Below, piece after piece: positions 31,258 through 43,389 of a stretch of DNA of 64,000 nt. A model generated the notes under the pieces. The model had not been told where the DNA came from. It was given only the letters and a program-made list of their open reading frames with translations, and ran no database searches. Made by a program: the position numbers and the translations under genes. Origin of the DNA: Auriscalpium vulgare (lineage: Eukaryota > Basidiomycota > Agaricomycetes > Russulales > Auriscalpiaceae); assembly GCA_019915015.1 (NCBI GenBank), contig JAHBBC010000002.1, positions 1,240,001-1,304,000 on the forward strand, given 5' to 3'. The first letter of the stretch is position 1. Each line of letters starts with the position of its first letter.

Positions 31258-33407
31258 TTACATCGGCGCCCCCCTCCCCCGGGGCTGCACCGCCAGGTGG
31301 GCACCACGACCCGCGAACCCTATGCGGAATATCCTCCCGAGACCCAGCCCCCCGCCCGGCGGGAAAAGGGACGTCTGGTTAGGCTCCTCCGGCTGCGATC
31401 CAGACGGGTCTGACGGGAACTGGCCGGGCATGCGCTGCTCCTCCTTCTCTTTCCCCGGCTGTACACAACCATGAGCACATCAATCAACCGCGTACGCAGA
31501 GTGTGGACGCACCTCGAGGTCGATCACGAGCGCACCTGTGTGCCAGCCCGCCGCCGTGGCCGCAAAGCAGAACTTTTTGCCCTTGCTCGCGCCGCGATCG
31601 AAGTGCACCACGGCGGGCGTCTCGACGTCCGGCGGATCCGGGAGGTTGAATCGCCCGCGCGCGCGGTTGCGGTCCTCCTCTGTCGCATACCCCCCAGGCT
31701 CGCCGACGGGCACGTCCGGCGCGTATCCGAGCCCGAGCGCGCCATGCGAGTAGCTGCCCCATGTGAGCAGCTCGCCGGAAGATGTCAATGCGCCGTAGTG
31801 GTAGTCACCGAGCACGACGGAGATGATGGAGCGGTTCTGCAGGGCGGGGATAATCTTGGGCGCGGAAGTGTCGTTTGTCTCGGTGTGGCCCATCAGGATG
31901 ATGGAGCTCGCGCCGGTTGAGTAGGCGACGAAGGTTTGAAAGTGGGCGGATATCTGGGAGGGACGTGTTGGTGGCAAAGCAGATGACGAGTCGGGTGATT
32001 CGATTCTTACGTGCGTGATCTTCATGGCAGTCGGGGCCGCCAGTTGGCTGTCTTTCGCGGAGAAAGCAGGTTGCTCGCGGACACTGGACGCTTCGCTGTA
32101 GTTTGGCAACTGCGATCTCAAGATGTCAGATGTACATGCACGAGAGAACACTGGTGCCGCACGTATTGCCATCCTCCACGCCTGTATGTCCCCTCTGACC
32201 CCAATTCACCATACTTGAGGACATGGCCTTTGTTCGTCAACCCGATGAGATTATTGTCGAACGACGCAATTTTGATCAATTTGACCTCCGTACTCATGAC
32301 CTCCTCCTCATCGGTGCCACTGAGCTCCGGCAGCTGCGGAATCGGGGGCAAACGGAACGGGTCCGCACGTAGCGTCCAGGTGACGCACGGGATCTGCTGG
32401 TGCGTCGCGCGCGCCTGGTTGTCCCCGTTCTCGTTCATGACCGTGTTCTCCTGCTGCACGCCCGTGTTGATAGCACCCGCGAACGGCCAGTACACGAGCA
32501 CGTCACCTGACTGAGTCAGGATGGACGAGAAGGCCCAGCCGCACTCGACCTGCACGGGCGTCGTATCCGGCGCGCGACAGTCGAGCAGCGCCGAGTCAAA
32601 CTTGAACGGCCGCCCCCAGCTGAGGAACGTCCATACTTGTGAGTCGGAGTCGAGAGCCATGGCGTGGATGCGTCCGGTGCTGTGACGAATAAGCAGGGAG
32701 ACATGGATTAATGGCTGCCAAAAATACCTGACGGAGCGAATGGGCGCCGGTAGGATCAGTTTATGCGGGACGCTGGCTTCCTTGTACTTCATGGCGAATC
32801 CTTCACTATTGAGCGCCATGTTTTGACCGTCCAAGGTGCCTGTAATATTGCGTCAGTGAGAGAAGCAAATACAAGTGGAACCGACGCACCCCACACGTAA
32901 AGCCCACCGTGAGAGTCAAGAGCATGGAACGACCTGCGGGTAATGCTCCGACGTCGGCCCCACGACGCTCGACAAATGGACGTACATTCCGCCCGCAATT
33001 AGACTGACAATGCGCACGTCGCCAGGAAACTTCACTTCGAGGGGATATGGTACGCCCCAACCCGTGTTTTTTGGGAGCGACGTTGTTCCCATACGCCCGT
33101 TCCGCCGTTCGCTACATCACTAAGTATGACAAGATGCCAGGAAGGAGAGGCGGATTGCATACCCCCAAACGAATACCTTCGGGTGGCTCAGGCCTCTGTA
33201 CAACACGCGCCAACCTGTTGTCCTCGCCGTCTCGGAGCTGGTGAAGTTGAAGTCATCTGCACATTTGCGCTTCCAGAAGGTGTCGTCTGCGCAGACGGCT
33301 GCGAGTGATTTGCTTGTAGATGCCAAGCTGAGGAGATCCGGTATGGGCACAAGGGGTAAAACGTTATCCAGAAGAACCTCAACGGGGAGGTCTGGCAGTG
33401 AAGGCAT
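31258..33407 (-). CDS. F-box and RCC1-repeat protein (Saf1-like SCF substrate adaptor)
   Basis: Starts at 33407 (M-P-S-L-P-D-L-P-V-E-V-L). An F-box opens the protein (L-P-V-E-V-L-L-D-N-V-L-P-L-V-P, then F-W-K-R-K-C). RCC1-type beta-propeller blades follow: V-F-V-W-G, G-G-L-Y-V-W-G, Q-V-W-T-F-L-S-W-G-R-P-F, H-Y-G-A-L-T-S-S-G-E-L-L-T-W-G and G-A-L-G-L-G. At least five introns are supported by phase, including joins S-V-S/T-G-R-I-H, W-Q-Y/L-P-N-Y, I-T-H/I-S-A-H and a last one (31512-31459) giving D-L-E/P-G-K-E-K. The last exon ends G-A-P-M at 31258. The architecture matches yeast Saf1, a substrate-recognition subunit of an SCF ubiquitin ligase. The degradation target here is unknown. Confidence 0.8.
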
Positions 33408-33805
33408 TCTGGATGATGGCAGTGATGAAAGAGAGATGCGCAGTAGCAAGCGATACTGCATACAGCGCCTTCGATCGACGTCATCGACACAAATCCAATC
33501 CAATTCGGTGCATTACAGTGCAGATTTGGCGCCAAAACATTACTTACTCCGGACAGCCTAACTTCAACAAAACTTCGACCATTGCAATACACTCTTTGCA
33601 CGCTACGATACAGCAATATGAGAAGCTGCGTGGTTTACCGAACCACCATGTCGAAAAGAGGAAATCTGCCAGCCCGCCATGAAGTTACCAGTGCGCACTG
33701 CCATTTCAAGGATCTTGGATTATTTAACGCGAGTTCATACATCGAATGGTACGAAATGCTGTACATCAAAGAAATAGTTACACAACGAGCGCTGTGCACG
33801 CACCA
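33408..33805. other. Intergenic, no supported gene
   Basis: AT-richer than the flanks; probably the promoter side of the F-box/RCC1 gene. Confidence 0.5.
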
Positions 33806-34556
33806 GGCATCGGCAAGCCGACAATGTTGATGATAACAACCTGACTTCACAGACATGTGAGCATTCGTGTGCGAAGACCGATAAAAGAACAACAGACCAT
33901 CATCAAGGCAATATATGCAGCATAAGAAAAAAAAAGCAAGCACGCGCAAAGCATGTGGGGTTTCCAAAAATTGTCCACACCCAGTAAACACGCGCGAGTC
34001 TGGGCGAACCATAGACAACGCGGTGCACCGGTGGTACCTCTGCACGCCCGAAACACCGTACCTCTACTGCCTACCATCCTCGTACGCCCGTCTTCGCCCC
34101 GCGCCCGCGGCAGCCTGGCTGCGTGCCAAGATCCTTGACATGCATGGAATGGCCTCAGAGAGGGCCATGCGACCTTGAATGGTCGGCTTGTCCGGGTCAC
34201 AAACGCGAAGGGGCAGCCCGGGAGCCCTTGGCTCAGGCGCTTTGCGCGTGGATACATCGGTGTTGGACCCATCCGAGTCAACTCGGATCGGGTGCACATC
34301 TCGTCTGGGTAGGCGAAGATGGCCCTCGCGCACTTCTGGGCGAGGACAACGGGTAACGGCGGTGCCGTTCTGGCTGGGCGGGGACACGGGGGGCGGACCA
34401 AGGTCTGCAAGGCGCGATAGATGGGTTGTGGCCGCAACGACGGCAGTAGAGGGAAAGTGTGCGGTGTGCGTAATAGCGTGGATGAGAGAGAAAAGACGAC
34501 GCGTGAAATCAAGGATGATGTCGGAGTCGGAGATCGAACCCGTCGGCCCGGTCCTC
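33806..34556 (+). repeat. Dispersed repeat R1 (about 750 bp)
   Basis: Directly repeated at 36181-36955. Shared blocks include tttccaaaaattgtccacac, the following acacgcgcgagtctgggcg, and aggtctgcraggcgcgatag near the far end. No credible ORF lies on either strand. Confidence 0.75.
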
Positions 34557-34879
34557 CCGATAGTTCACAACGGCGATAGAAAGCGACAGACACAGCAAGA
34601 CACAGGTTGATCGACTATCATCAGCCGCCGCGTTCAGTCTGCTTCCAGGAGATCAAGACACAGGTAAGTATGGAAGGTATTAGTACATCATACAAGTTCG
34701 AGAAAAAGAAATCACCATTAGTTGGTGGCGGGCCCGCAATGAGCCCACTGGGAATCTCCGAGACTGTCGAGAGGGAGGCCGCGCGACTCCCACGAGTCAG
34801 CTCAATCGACGACTTGCACGTTTCTCGCACTTACTCTACCCAAATCTATCACGTCTCTTACAAGCACAGTCAGTGTATC

Positions 34880-35534
34880 ATGGCCTCAGAATCAGATCAC
34901 TCCGACATCGACAGCGACTATTCGTCCGACGCCTGCTCTCTGTCGGACGAGGACCCGTCTGTAACAGACCTGCTCATCCTCGACCAATTCGCACATGCCG
35001 TGGCCAGCCGCTTCCAGAGGAGCGCGACATCTGTCGAAACTGCCGAGTTTCCCTACCACCATTCGACGGTCGCTGACTCGGACGTCCCCGGGCACGAGCA
35101 TGGCTTCTCCGTCGAGGAGAGCATGTTCGGAGGCGTCATCGGGGTCGTTATCTGCAACGACCGCGATGGCCAGCCTGCCAAGTTTTTCGAGACCGACCTC
35201 AGCTCCATCGAGTATCTCGTTACTGTGTTGCCGAGATGGCGGGGTCTACAAGTTGGAGGCGGGTGACTTGGAAGAATACACGCACTCGTATATTCACCTA
35301 GGGAGGTTCGACGTGACGACGCTGGCGATAGCCAGCGTTCCGCGCGGCTGGGTTCTGACTCGGAAAGCCAGAACTTGTGCGATGCTAAATGGCGATCACC
35401 TTGTCGTCGGCGACCCCAAAGGGAGTGAACCCGCAGCCGCGCAGCCAAAGAAACATTTTGCACGCTACGGAGAGGCCATGCGGGCACGCTACGGAAACCC
35501 CGCGCGGAAGGGAGGCCAATTTGTGAAGCCGTGA
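34880..35534 (+). CDS. Hypothetical protein with a frame break
   Basis: ATG 34880 gives M-A-S-E-S-D-H-S-D-I-D-S-D-Y, an acidic Ser/Asp-rich head. A structured part follows (G-G-V-I-G-V-V-I-C-N-D-R-D-G-Q). At about 35230 the good frame switches: the first stops at 35264, while a second continues as C-R-D-G-G-V-Y-K-L-E-A-G-D-L through H-L-G-R-F-D-V to a stop at 35532. The only GT/AG pair bridging them is about 17 bp apart, too short for an intron, so a 1-bp indel or pseudogenisation is likely. Function unknown. Confidence 0.45.
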
Positions 35535-35602
35535 GCAGTGCAGGAGAAGGTGCCTGAAGGACTGCCAGTAGTTCCAATGTGTTGTATTTCCGTCTACATT
35601 AC

Positions 35603-35914
35603 TCAATAAAATGCAGGAGCGTTGAGTTCACCACGGAAACGACAAGCCCAAGTATCCCTATGTCCTGATACAGTGACGGTGAGCATCGCGCGGGAGCAAA
35701 TGATGCACAACTTACTTTCTAGGATATGTCGCGGGCCGCCGTCTGCTTCTACGAGTTCGTTGGCCTCCATGGAAGCTGCTCGCATTTGACTGTGGTTGAA
35801 TGCGGCGTTCAATGCAGACAAATCGATAGGCAAGTTCACGGCGGCCGGGTGGCGGCGGATCTGTTGGAGTGTTTCCTTCGTAAGACCCTTGTCTGCGAAG
35901 ACAGGTCGCGTCAT
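35603..35914 (-). CDS. Small hypothetical protein, 66-103 aa
   Basis: Starts M-T-R-P-V-F-A-D-K-G-L-T-K-E-T-L. A helical segment with A-S-M-E-A-N-E-L-V-E follows. A GTAAGT donor after H-I-L-E and an acceptor about 50 bp on would end the protein at about 66 residues. Without splicing it runs to 103. It sits between the two copies of the 750-bp repeat. Confidence 0.4.
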   Translation of the reverse strand: MTRPVFADKGLTKETLQQIRRHPAAVNLPIDLSALNAAFNHSQMRAASMEANELVEADGGPRHILESKLCIICSRAMLTVTVSGHRDTWACRFRGELNAPAFY

Positions 35915-36180
35915 GATCGTCGCGGACCTGACAAAGGATGTTAAGGAAAACCTGGACGAACTGTCGGCGCGCCGCCACCTTGAGCGTATGTAACTCTCGT
36001 GAGTTGGCTGTCTTCGGCGCGCAACGGACGCGCGATTGAAGATTGAGGGAGCCCCGACTCGGAGATGAACTGCGGGCGCATAACAATTCCATGGCTCGCA
36101 GGTTCTTGGATCAATGAGTTCATGCAACAAATTGTATAAGGATACTGTACATCACAGAAGCCATTGCGCGTCTAGGACCA

Positions 36181-36955
36181 GGCATGGGCAAGCCAACGAT
36201 GATACCTATTAACTAACTATCACCTGATTTCACAGCCATGTTAGCATTCATGTACTATAAACGATAGGGCGGGAAACTGACCATCATCGGGGCAACACTT
36301 GCGGCATAGAAGAGAAAAGCAAGCACGCGCGAAGCATGCGGGGTTTCCAAAAATTGTCCACACCCAGTCAACACGCGCGAGTCTGGGCGAACCGTCGACG
36401 CGGTGCACTGAGCCACTGCACACCCTGGACATCTCACCTCTGCTGCCACCATCCTCGTACGCCTGTCTTCACCCCGCGCCCGCGCCAGCCCATGTCACTT
36501 GCCAAAATCAATGGCATGCATGCTATGGTCCCAGAGGGGGTCATGGCATTATATCGGCAACCTTCGATGCGAAGGTCGCCTGGTCCGCCGGATCACGTTG
36601 CGAAGGGGAGGAGCTCTTGGCTCGCCGCTTTGCGCATGGATGCATCGGTGGTTACACTAAACTATCCAATTGGGATAGTTAGGATTATCCCACCTCGTCT
36701 GGGTAGACGTAGGTGGTCCTCGCGCTTGCGAGACAATATTGACTTTCCCACTTAGGGAGAGCCGTTGAGGCTGCGCGGGGACACGGGGGGCAAACCTAGG
36801 TCTGCGAGGCGCGATAGATGGGCCGTTGCCAGCGAAGGCACCAGAGGGAAAGCCGGGGGTGTGCGTAAATGTGTCGATGGTGTGGATGAGAGAACACCCC
36901 AAACTCTCAGGTTGGATATCGGAGTGAGAGTCGGAGGTCGAACCTACTGGCCCGG
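36181..36955 (+). repeat. Dispersed repeat R2 (about 770 bp)
   Basis: Diverged direct copy of 33806-34556 with several small indels. The pair encloses 1.6 kb with two small genes. Its end resembles a tRNA B-box (ggtcgaacc), which is suggestive only. Confidence 0.75.
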
Positions 36956-37045
36956 CCGTGCCGTCACCTGCTCGCTGCAGGCGTCAGACTCACTGCCAGT
37001 GTGTCCCAGTCTGTCCTGATCTCCTTGTTCTTCACTCTATTCAAC

Positions 37046-39540
37046 ATGTCGAGCACGGCCTGGCTGGACACCTCGGTGTCCTCAGAGGAGTCCTTCTTCT
37101 TCGTACCATCGGGGAACATATGCACAGACAGCTCGGCCGACACGCTGGACATCAACACCATTCCTACCCTCGACCACCACGCCGCGCTCATCAAGGAGTC
37201 GCTCACTCTACAGTCGCTATGCTCCTCAGACTATGATCCTGGCAGGAATGTACCGAAGATGCCTGACCGCGCAACGAAGAGGGCCGCACGGTGCACTTTG
37301 GTCTCTCTGACGACTTCGCTCGCCATCCCCAAGAACGGCCGCCGCCGGCGCAAGCATGGCACCGTCCTTGTCTCCAGCCCCACGCCGGAGCGTCTGGAGC
37401 ATATTCCGCAGCTGAGACCTGCATTGGATGCATGGGTGGTGTGTTATATTCTTCTGTACGTTGACGGCTTTCTGACCGCCCGCAGTCTGCAACAGCTCAC
37501 ATGGACCCGCCGGGTCTCGTCCCTTGGTGCCCCACCATCGATGGGCCCGTATCCGTTTGGATTGCTGAAGGGTCTTTCTTCCCGCCGTGCTATGTCAAAC
37601 AGCGTCTTCTCGAACGTCATGGCGTGCGCCAGCCCGACTTTCCACCCGCAGCAGACGATACCGCACATCCGCAGGAAGCCAGGAACGCCAGTAATCGTCG
37701 CATACGCCGCCGTGCGTCCTTTAACCCGGCGGCATCCATCCATCGCGAAGCCGTCGTGGTTGAAGCCGCCGGTTACCTGACCGCGCTCATCAAGAGCAAA
37801 CCGCGCCGTTGGTCGTTGAGCGTGCCCGCCAGCTACATGGGTCTCGAAATCAAGGAAAGGAATCTGGAGATACAACGTCTGGAGGCTTGTCTGCGCGGTG
37901 ACCTGGAGGCCATCGACACGAATGTGGCCATACTTGGGCAGGAGATCAACACCATGAATGTACCCGAGATCAGGGTGTCTACCTCTACGACGACGGTCCC
38001 CTTCTCCGTGCTGTCTGCTCCGAGCACGTCTGGAGCTCCTGTACCGCTCGCTGTCCGGAGAGGACAGAAAGTGCCGCCAGCGTTGGCTCTCCGGCCCGCC
38101 CGACCTCCGGAGATCGACTCGTACCCTGGGATCCCTACTGCGTTCCTAGGCTCCCCTGCGGACCTGTCTCCTAATGTCTCTCTGGCTACCTGCGCGAACG
38201 GTACTCCTCATGACCTCATGGTATCTCGCCTCCGGTCTCAAGTCGCGGACATGAAGCCACATACTCCCCGGGACGAACGTACACACGAAGAGCTCGCACC
38301 AATGACTCCGAAGACGCCAACATCCGCGGGTGCCATGTCGACGAAGAGCGTCAAGAGCGAGGACGAGTGGGCGTTTGCTAAAGATCTGATGTTGCGCTAC
38401 GGCGAGGAGGTGACGACGAAAACGCCTGCTAGGCGTGCCCGGCCTGCTGCTCGTACCTCTATTGGCTCTGGCTTGCAAACCCCAGCGTCTAAGCCGCCCA
38501 AGGCCAGACCACGCGCATCAATGCCTGCTGCTGTGCCCGTCTCTACTGCGAAGGGACCGCGGGAGTTGTCGCCCGCCACATGGGACGTCTATGCTCCGGC
38601 GAAGGGCAAGCTACGAACGAAGGACTCGGCACCTCCGCAAAGCTCGCTGTCTCGCGCGACCGCTAAGGCTGTTTCTACTCCGAAATCTGCACCGCGGTCT
38701 CGTCGCGCCGCCAGCACCCCTGCGCGTAGCACGCCGACTCCTGCTCGCCACGCCCGGCCGCCTCTTCCTCTCGCACCTGATACCCCGGCATCAATGCAGG
38801 ATCCAGTACCGAAGCGCAACCACGTGACGCCGTGTCTCAAGCCGACGCCACCGAGTGCCATGCAGGCTCTGCCCAAGAAGATCCCCGGCATTCTGAAGCG
38901 CACGAAGAGTGTCCGCTTTGCCTCTCCGCCTGGGGACGCGCCCGAGCCAGCCGAGGTCCCCGCGACGCTACCACAGACTGCTGGGAAGGGTGATGAGGCG
39001 CTGTCCGTGCCGGAACCGTCCCCGCTCAGGGAGTCCTTCACTGCGCACGACACGCGGCCGCCCACGCCCGCAAGCGTCACGCCGAAGCCGCGGCCACGGA
39101 AGAGCATTGCTGGGGAGCACCCTGCATGGGAAGCGCGGACGCCTGCTCATGAGCGGCGTCGCTCATATCAGCCTCAGCGCCGCGAGTGCGACGCGATTGC
39201 ACCAGCACCACCCAGAACGTGCCACCCAGGTCCCAGTGCACCTCTGGTACCGGAGAGCGCGAGCACGCCCGCTTCCCCGCCTTCTCCAGCGAAGACCCCG
39301 CGCGCGCGCAAATCACTGCTCTTCTTCGCAGACAAGAGCGCAGACAAGGAGAACAGCAAACCTGCGGGGTCGCCGTTTCGCCTGTCCCTCGCGACGGCAA
39401 CGCCAAGGCGCCGCAAGGACGAGAACGCCGCACGGCGTGACAGCGATGCGACGCCGCAGGAGACGCCGGGACCCGGGGGCACTGGGAGGAGCCGTTTGTC
39501 GACGCCGTTGAAATCGATATTCGGGCGGCTGCGCGCGTGA
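37046..39540 (+). CDS. Large disordered protein with KEN and RVxF-like motifs, about 815 aa
   Basis: Two exons, 37046-37438 and 37486-39540, close in phase across a 47-bp intron. The N-terminal ~270 residues are moderately ordered, including Y-M-G-L-E-I-K-E-R-N-L-E-I-Q-R-L, a possible short coiled coil. The rest is Pro/Thr/Ser/Ala/Arg-rich with many S/T-P sites. It carries K-T-K-S-V-R-F-A-type residues (K-S-V-R-F fits an RVxF PP1-docking motif), a K-E-N box in D-K-E-N-S near the C-terminus, and the end S-I-F-G-R-L-R-A. These motifs suggest a cell-cycle protein phosphorylated by CDKs and turned over by APC/C, but the family is not recognised. Confidence 0.65.
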
Positions 39541-39869
39541 TGGTCGACTCCATTTTACACATACACATTCGTTTGGACGTGCACATACCTTGTATATAAT
39601 CCACTCCTTTCTGGCAATGCATATATTCTATCTGACTAGAGGTGTATATGTGTGTCGGGCTTTAGGCAAAAGTGCTCAGTAGGGTTCGCGAAGGCACCGA
39701 TTTCGGTGTCCATGATGGTCGCCTCAGCTCGTCGATCGGCGCCGCGATGTGCGGCCGTAAGTAAAATGTGATAGCGCATGGATAGCCATAGGACTGCTAT
39801 GTGAAGAAGATTCCATCCAGATCTCACGTACACTAGATCTCTGTCGACTGGCAGATTGCAGCCCCGCAA
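39541..39869. other. Convergent 3' intergenic spacer
   Basis: Lies between the 3' ends of the plus-strand disordered-protein gene and the minus-strand M20 gene. No ORF is supported. Confidence 0.5.
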
Positions 39870-42011
39870 TCATCGTGCTGCTCGGTCCTCCTCGAAAACA
39901 CGCCTCACCTGTTCAGAGTGCATAGTCAGCGGAGCGCGCGCGCTCGATCCTGTCCGACTCACATCCCGGAAGAACACATCGTCATCGAGTACACGGAAGG
40001 CGGTCAGCGCGAGCATGCGCGCGGTGAGCATTGTCGCGGCGTGCGCCTCCAGGGTGCGCGCCGCCTTGGTGAAGCCGGCCGTGTGGTTCTGCGCACCCGG
40101 TGCGGCGGGAATGTCTGTAGAGGTCAGAGGGGTCGCCCGGGCGTATGTATCACACTTCTCTCACTGTATGTGGGGTGAACGGCGGGGAGGGCTGAGAGGG
40201 CGGTCAGGGCGAGTGAGCGGTGGCGTAATGGGGAAGCGCACCGTAGGACACGTTTCCCTGGGCGGATAAGCAGGACGTCAATTAACGGCAATCGGAGCAG
40301 GGGCGGAATGCGCGTACGAAATCGGTGGATGCTGGGACCGCGTCGTCCCTCACTACAGTCGGAACACCGTACTGACGTTGCGCAGTGACCGCTAAATCGC
40401 CCGCTATCACCGGACCGTCAGTAAGAGGAAAAAAAAGCGATGGATGGAAGCATCCCGTTACTAACCGAGCACGCGATTCTGCCGCATGTCAAAGTAGCGG
40501 TCGCCGAGCGTGATCTTATGCTTGCACCCAGTGGCCATCGACGCTGCCCTGCCGGGGGGGTGAGCATTAGCAAGACGCGGCGGCGGCGCGCAGGTGCAGC
40601 GCGCTCACTCGAGGCAGCGGATCACGCGGTCACGCAGGCCCTCGACCTCGTCCCAGGCGCCTGCGCGCACAATCCACGACATCTTCGCGTAGTCCGGGAT
40701 GACTGGTCTGAGTCAGCGCGAGCCGCGGGGCGCGGAGAGCCGGCGGCGCGACGCACCGTTGGGCGTCCAGTCCCTGCCGGACACGACACCGTGCACGCGG
40801 TGCGCGGGCTTGATCTGCTGCCGCAGCGCGGAGATGCTTGAGTAGGCGACGAAGGCCGCGTCGAGCGCGTTGACGCCCTCCCAGGGCACGAACGCCGCGT
40901 GGGCTCTAGAAGCACGTGAATTCGTGAATGGTGGCCAGCGGGGAGGAGGCTGCTGCACGTACGGGTGGCCGAAGTACTCGACGTCGATGACCTGCAGCGC
41001 GAGCGTCGGCGCAATCCCGAGCGCCTGCGTCGCGCCGGCAGCCGGGTGGCACCTACACAAATGGGTGAGCGGGAGCAGGCGGGCGAGCACAGAAACTGGC
41101 GGACATGACGCAGGCATCCATCCCCTCATACCCGCCGCGGTCGAGCAGCAGCTGCTTCCCGCAGCCCGACTCCTCCGCTGCACCTCGTCGGCCAAGGACA
41201 CACACACTAGCTAGCAGGACACGTACCGGGGGTGCCTAGCAGCACAACGGTGCCGGGCGTGTCATGGGCACGCAGCGCCGTGAAGACGGCCAGCGCGACG
41301 CCAACGCCCGCAACGGCAATGAGGTTGTGCCCGCACGCGTGGCCGAGCCCTGGCAGCGCATCCATCTCCGCGTTCACGCCGAGCACCCGTCCGCCGCGGT
41401 GGGCACGCTCCGCGCGCCACGCTGTCGCGAGCCCAAGGTAGTGCGGCGTGACGGCCCACCCGCGCGCGGCGAGGAATGCCGTGAGCACGTCGTGCGCGTG
41501 TCTGCTGACCAGCTCGGATCGGTGCGAAGGGGAAGGGCAAAGGGGCGGCTGTCACGCACGCCACGTACCGTTCTTCGAACATGGTTTCTGGATGGTCTAG
41601 ATTGATTGGGCACGTCGGCATGGGCGCTGGGGCGCAGCAGACGCGTGGACGCACCGTGGATGGTGAGACTTAGGCTCCGGAGCTCGGGTTCGAGCTCAGT
41701 GAGCTTGGCCTCGATCGTTGCGAGGACCTCTGGCCTGTACATTTCCTTGAGCGGGCCCGGATCATATGAAGGTGGTTTCCGGCCGTCCAAACCCACTGAG
41801 AAGTCGCAGCAGCTGGAGAGACTGACGTATTTGGGCTACACGGGGTCAGACAGGCACTGCACGGATTTCCGTCGTCGCTCACCGGTTGCTCTGTGGATTT
41901 CGATGGCGACTCAAATGGTGCTTGTGGTGGGCTGCATATCGAGTGCGACTGGGCGCGCTGGCGATGGCCCTTCAAGAGGCCGCTGAAGCAACCTATGGGG
42001 GTGTCAGACAT
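39870..42011 (-). CDS. M20-family amidohydrolase/peptidase (PM20D2/AbgB-like)
   Basis: Gene with about ten short introns. Start at about 42011 (M-S-D-T-P-I) is tentative. Core pieces join in phase: P-E-V-L-A-T-I-E-A-K; A-H-D-V-L-T-A-F-L-A; N-A-E-M-D-A-L-P-G-L-G-H-A-C-G-H-N; G-T-P-A-E-E-S-G-C-G-K with the catalytic Glu pair; C-H-P-A-A-G; Y-F-G-H-P-A-H-A-A-F; N-V-I-P-D-Y-A-K-M; A-A-S-M-A-T-G-C-K-H; A-S-T-D-F-G-N-V-S-Y; H-T-A-G-F-T-K-A-A-R-T; and the end E-D-R-A-A-R at 39870. The metal-binding His/Asp/Glu positions are kept, so the enzyme is probably active. Relatives hydrolyse dipeptides or N-acyl amino acids; the substrate here is unknown. Confidence 0.82.
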
Positions 42012-42363
42012 GGTCAGTCGACAGGCCGGCAGCGGGAGGGGAGGCTGCGAAACCTCTGAGGGAGCGGAGGCCGAGAATATATACGGGCCTGGATAATCAA
42101 GAGGCCGCGCTCGCATTTGGGGAAGGAAGGACGATCTTGAAGCTGAAGCTTTGACGCACCTCCGTACTCACCGGAGTTGCCTCCATCGGCTGCTTTATCG
42201 CTGAATCACCACGCTTCCCTCGCCCCATGATCTTCCATGTCTCTCATCTCGCTGACAGAGCCGACGGCCAACCCCCGGCACCGTTCAGCGTGCAAACAAA
42301 TATCATAAGAAATATGAGTGGATACATATACGTACAAAGGTTCAGGTCCCGAACCCCCGTGCC
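42012..42363. other. Intergenic, no supported gene
   Basis: Separates the M20 gene start from the stop of DUF7330-like P1; probably contains the M20 promoter. Confidence 0.5.
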
Positions 42364-43389
42364 TCATTTACTTTTCTGGGACACCATCCGCTTCACCATG
42401 GAGAACTTGCCCTCGGGCGGCGTGTAGAGGTCTTCGCCACTGAAGCCCACCGTCACATTCGCGTGGCGCGAGTACAGGCGCACATGGTCGGCAAACTGCG
42501 ACGACGGCCCGGCCGCCTGGCCGCCGTCACCCACAAGGATGGTCATCTGGTTGTGCGATGCCTTGACAATGCGCGCCGCGGCGGAAAGTATGGGCAGCAC
42601 GTTCGTGTTGCCGTGCCGCGAGCGCAGGTCGACTATGCCGGAGTAGCTGCGCGGGATCATCACAAGCACGTTGCCTGCGGCTGCACATCAGCGGGCTGCA
42701 GGTGGAGTGCAAATGGAGGAGGCGCATACCGCGTCTGGAGTCCACAATCAGGTCGACGAACTTGGAAGCGGCCTTTTCGAACTGCGCCACGCCATGAGCG
42801 AAACGCGCGCACGCCAAAAAAGCCGGCACACATACCAGATCGACGCTGATGTTGGACTGTCGGCTTGTCACCTTCACGCCCGCCCGCGCAGGGTTCGCGG
42901 GGTTGCCCACGACAGCCAATCGGGCCGTGATCGACCCGAAATGTGACGAGAACGAGGCCGTCGGTGACGAAAGCGTCGTCGCGATCGCCCTGTCGCGGCG
43001 CCGCAGGCGGCCGCCTCGCCCGTTGATGGCGCTCACGACAGAGGTTAGGAGGGACGGGGCGGATGCGGACGCGAAGGGATCCAGTCTCCATGTGCCTGCT
43101 TCCGACTTGAGAAGGGCCCGGCACTGGAAGAGGCGTCCACGCACCATTTATATTCTCGTACCGCGTTGCAACGGTGAGGCCGTTGACGGGGTTGTCGCTG
43201 CCACTAGTGGAGGATCCAGCCACTGGTGCGTCGGGTGCGTCGGGTGCGGGACTGTACTCAGGGGGTGCGACGTCGGACTCGCTCTGATTGGGATGAGATC
43301 AGCGTGGATGTGCGAGGAGTCGCGGGCAATGCACGCACCGATCCCGACGAGGAATCTGGCCGGATGGGCTCCTTCTTGTCGATGATCAT
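42364..43389 (-). CDS. DUF7330-like protein, tandem paralogue P1
   Basis: Start M-I-I-D-K-K at 43389. Intron 1 follows S-S-G-S (GTGCGTGC donor) and rejoins at S-E-S-D-V-A-P-P-E-Y. A second intron joins R-Y-E-N-I-N to A-G-T-W-R-L-D-P, the family signature. A beta-rich region (F-S-S-H-F-G-S-I-T-A-R-L-A-V-V-G), another intron, then A-S-K-F-V-D-L, V-M-I-P-R-S-Y-S-G-I-V and I-L-V-G-D-G-G-Q follow. It ends S-Q-K-S-K at 42364. These proteins are common in mushrooms, with repeated beta strands and no known function. P1 is one of five consecutive minus-strand members and reads as intact. Confidence 0.7.
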
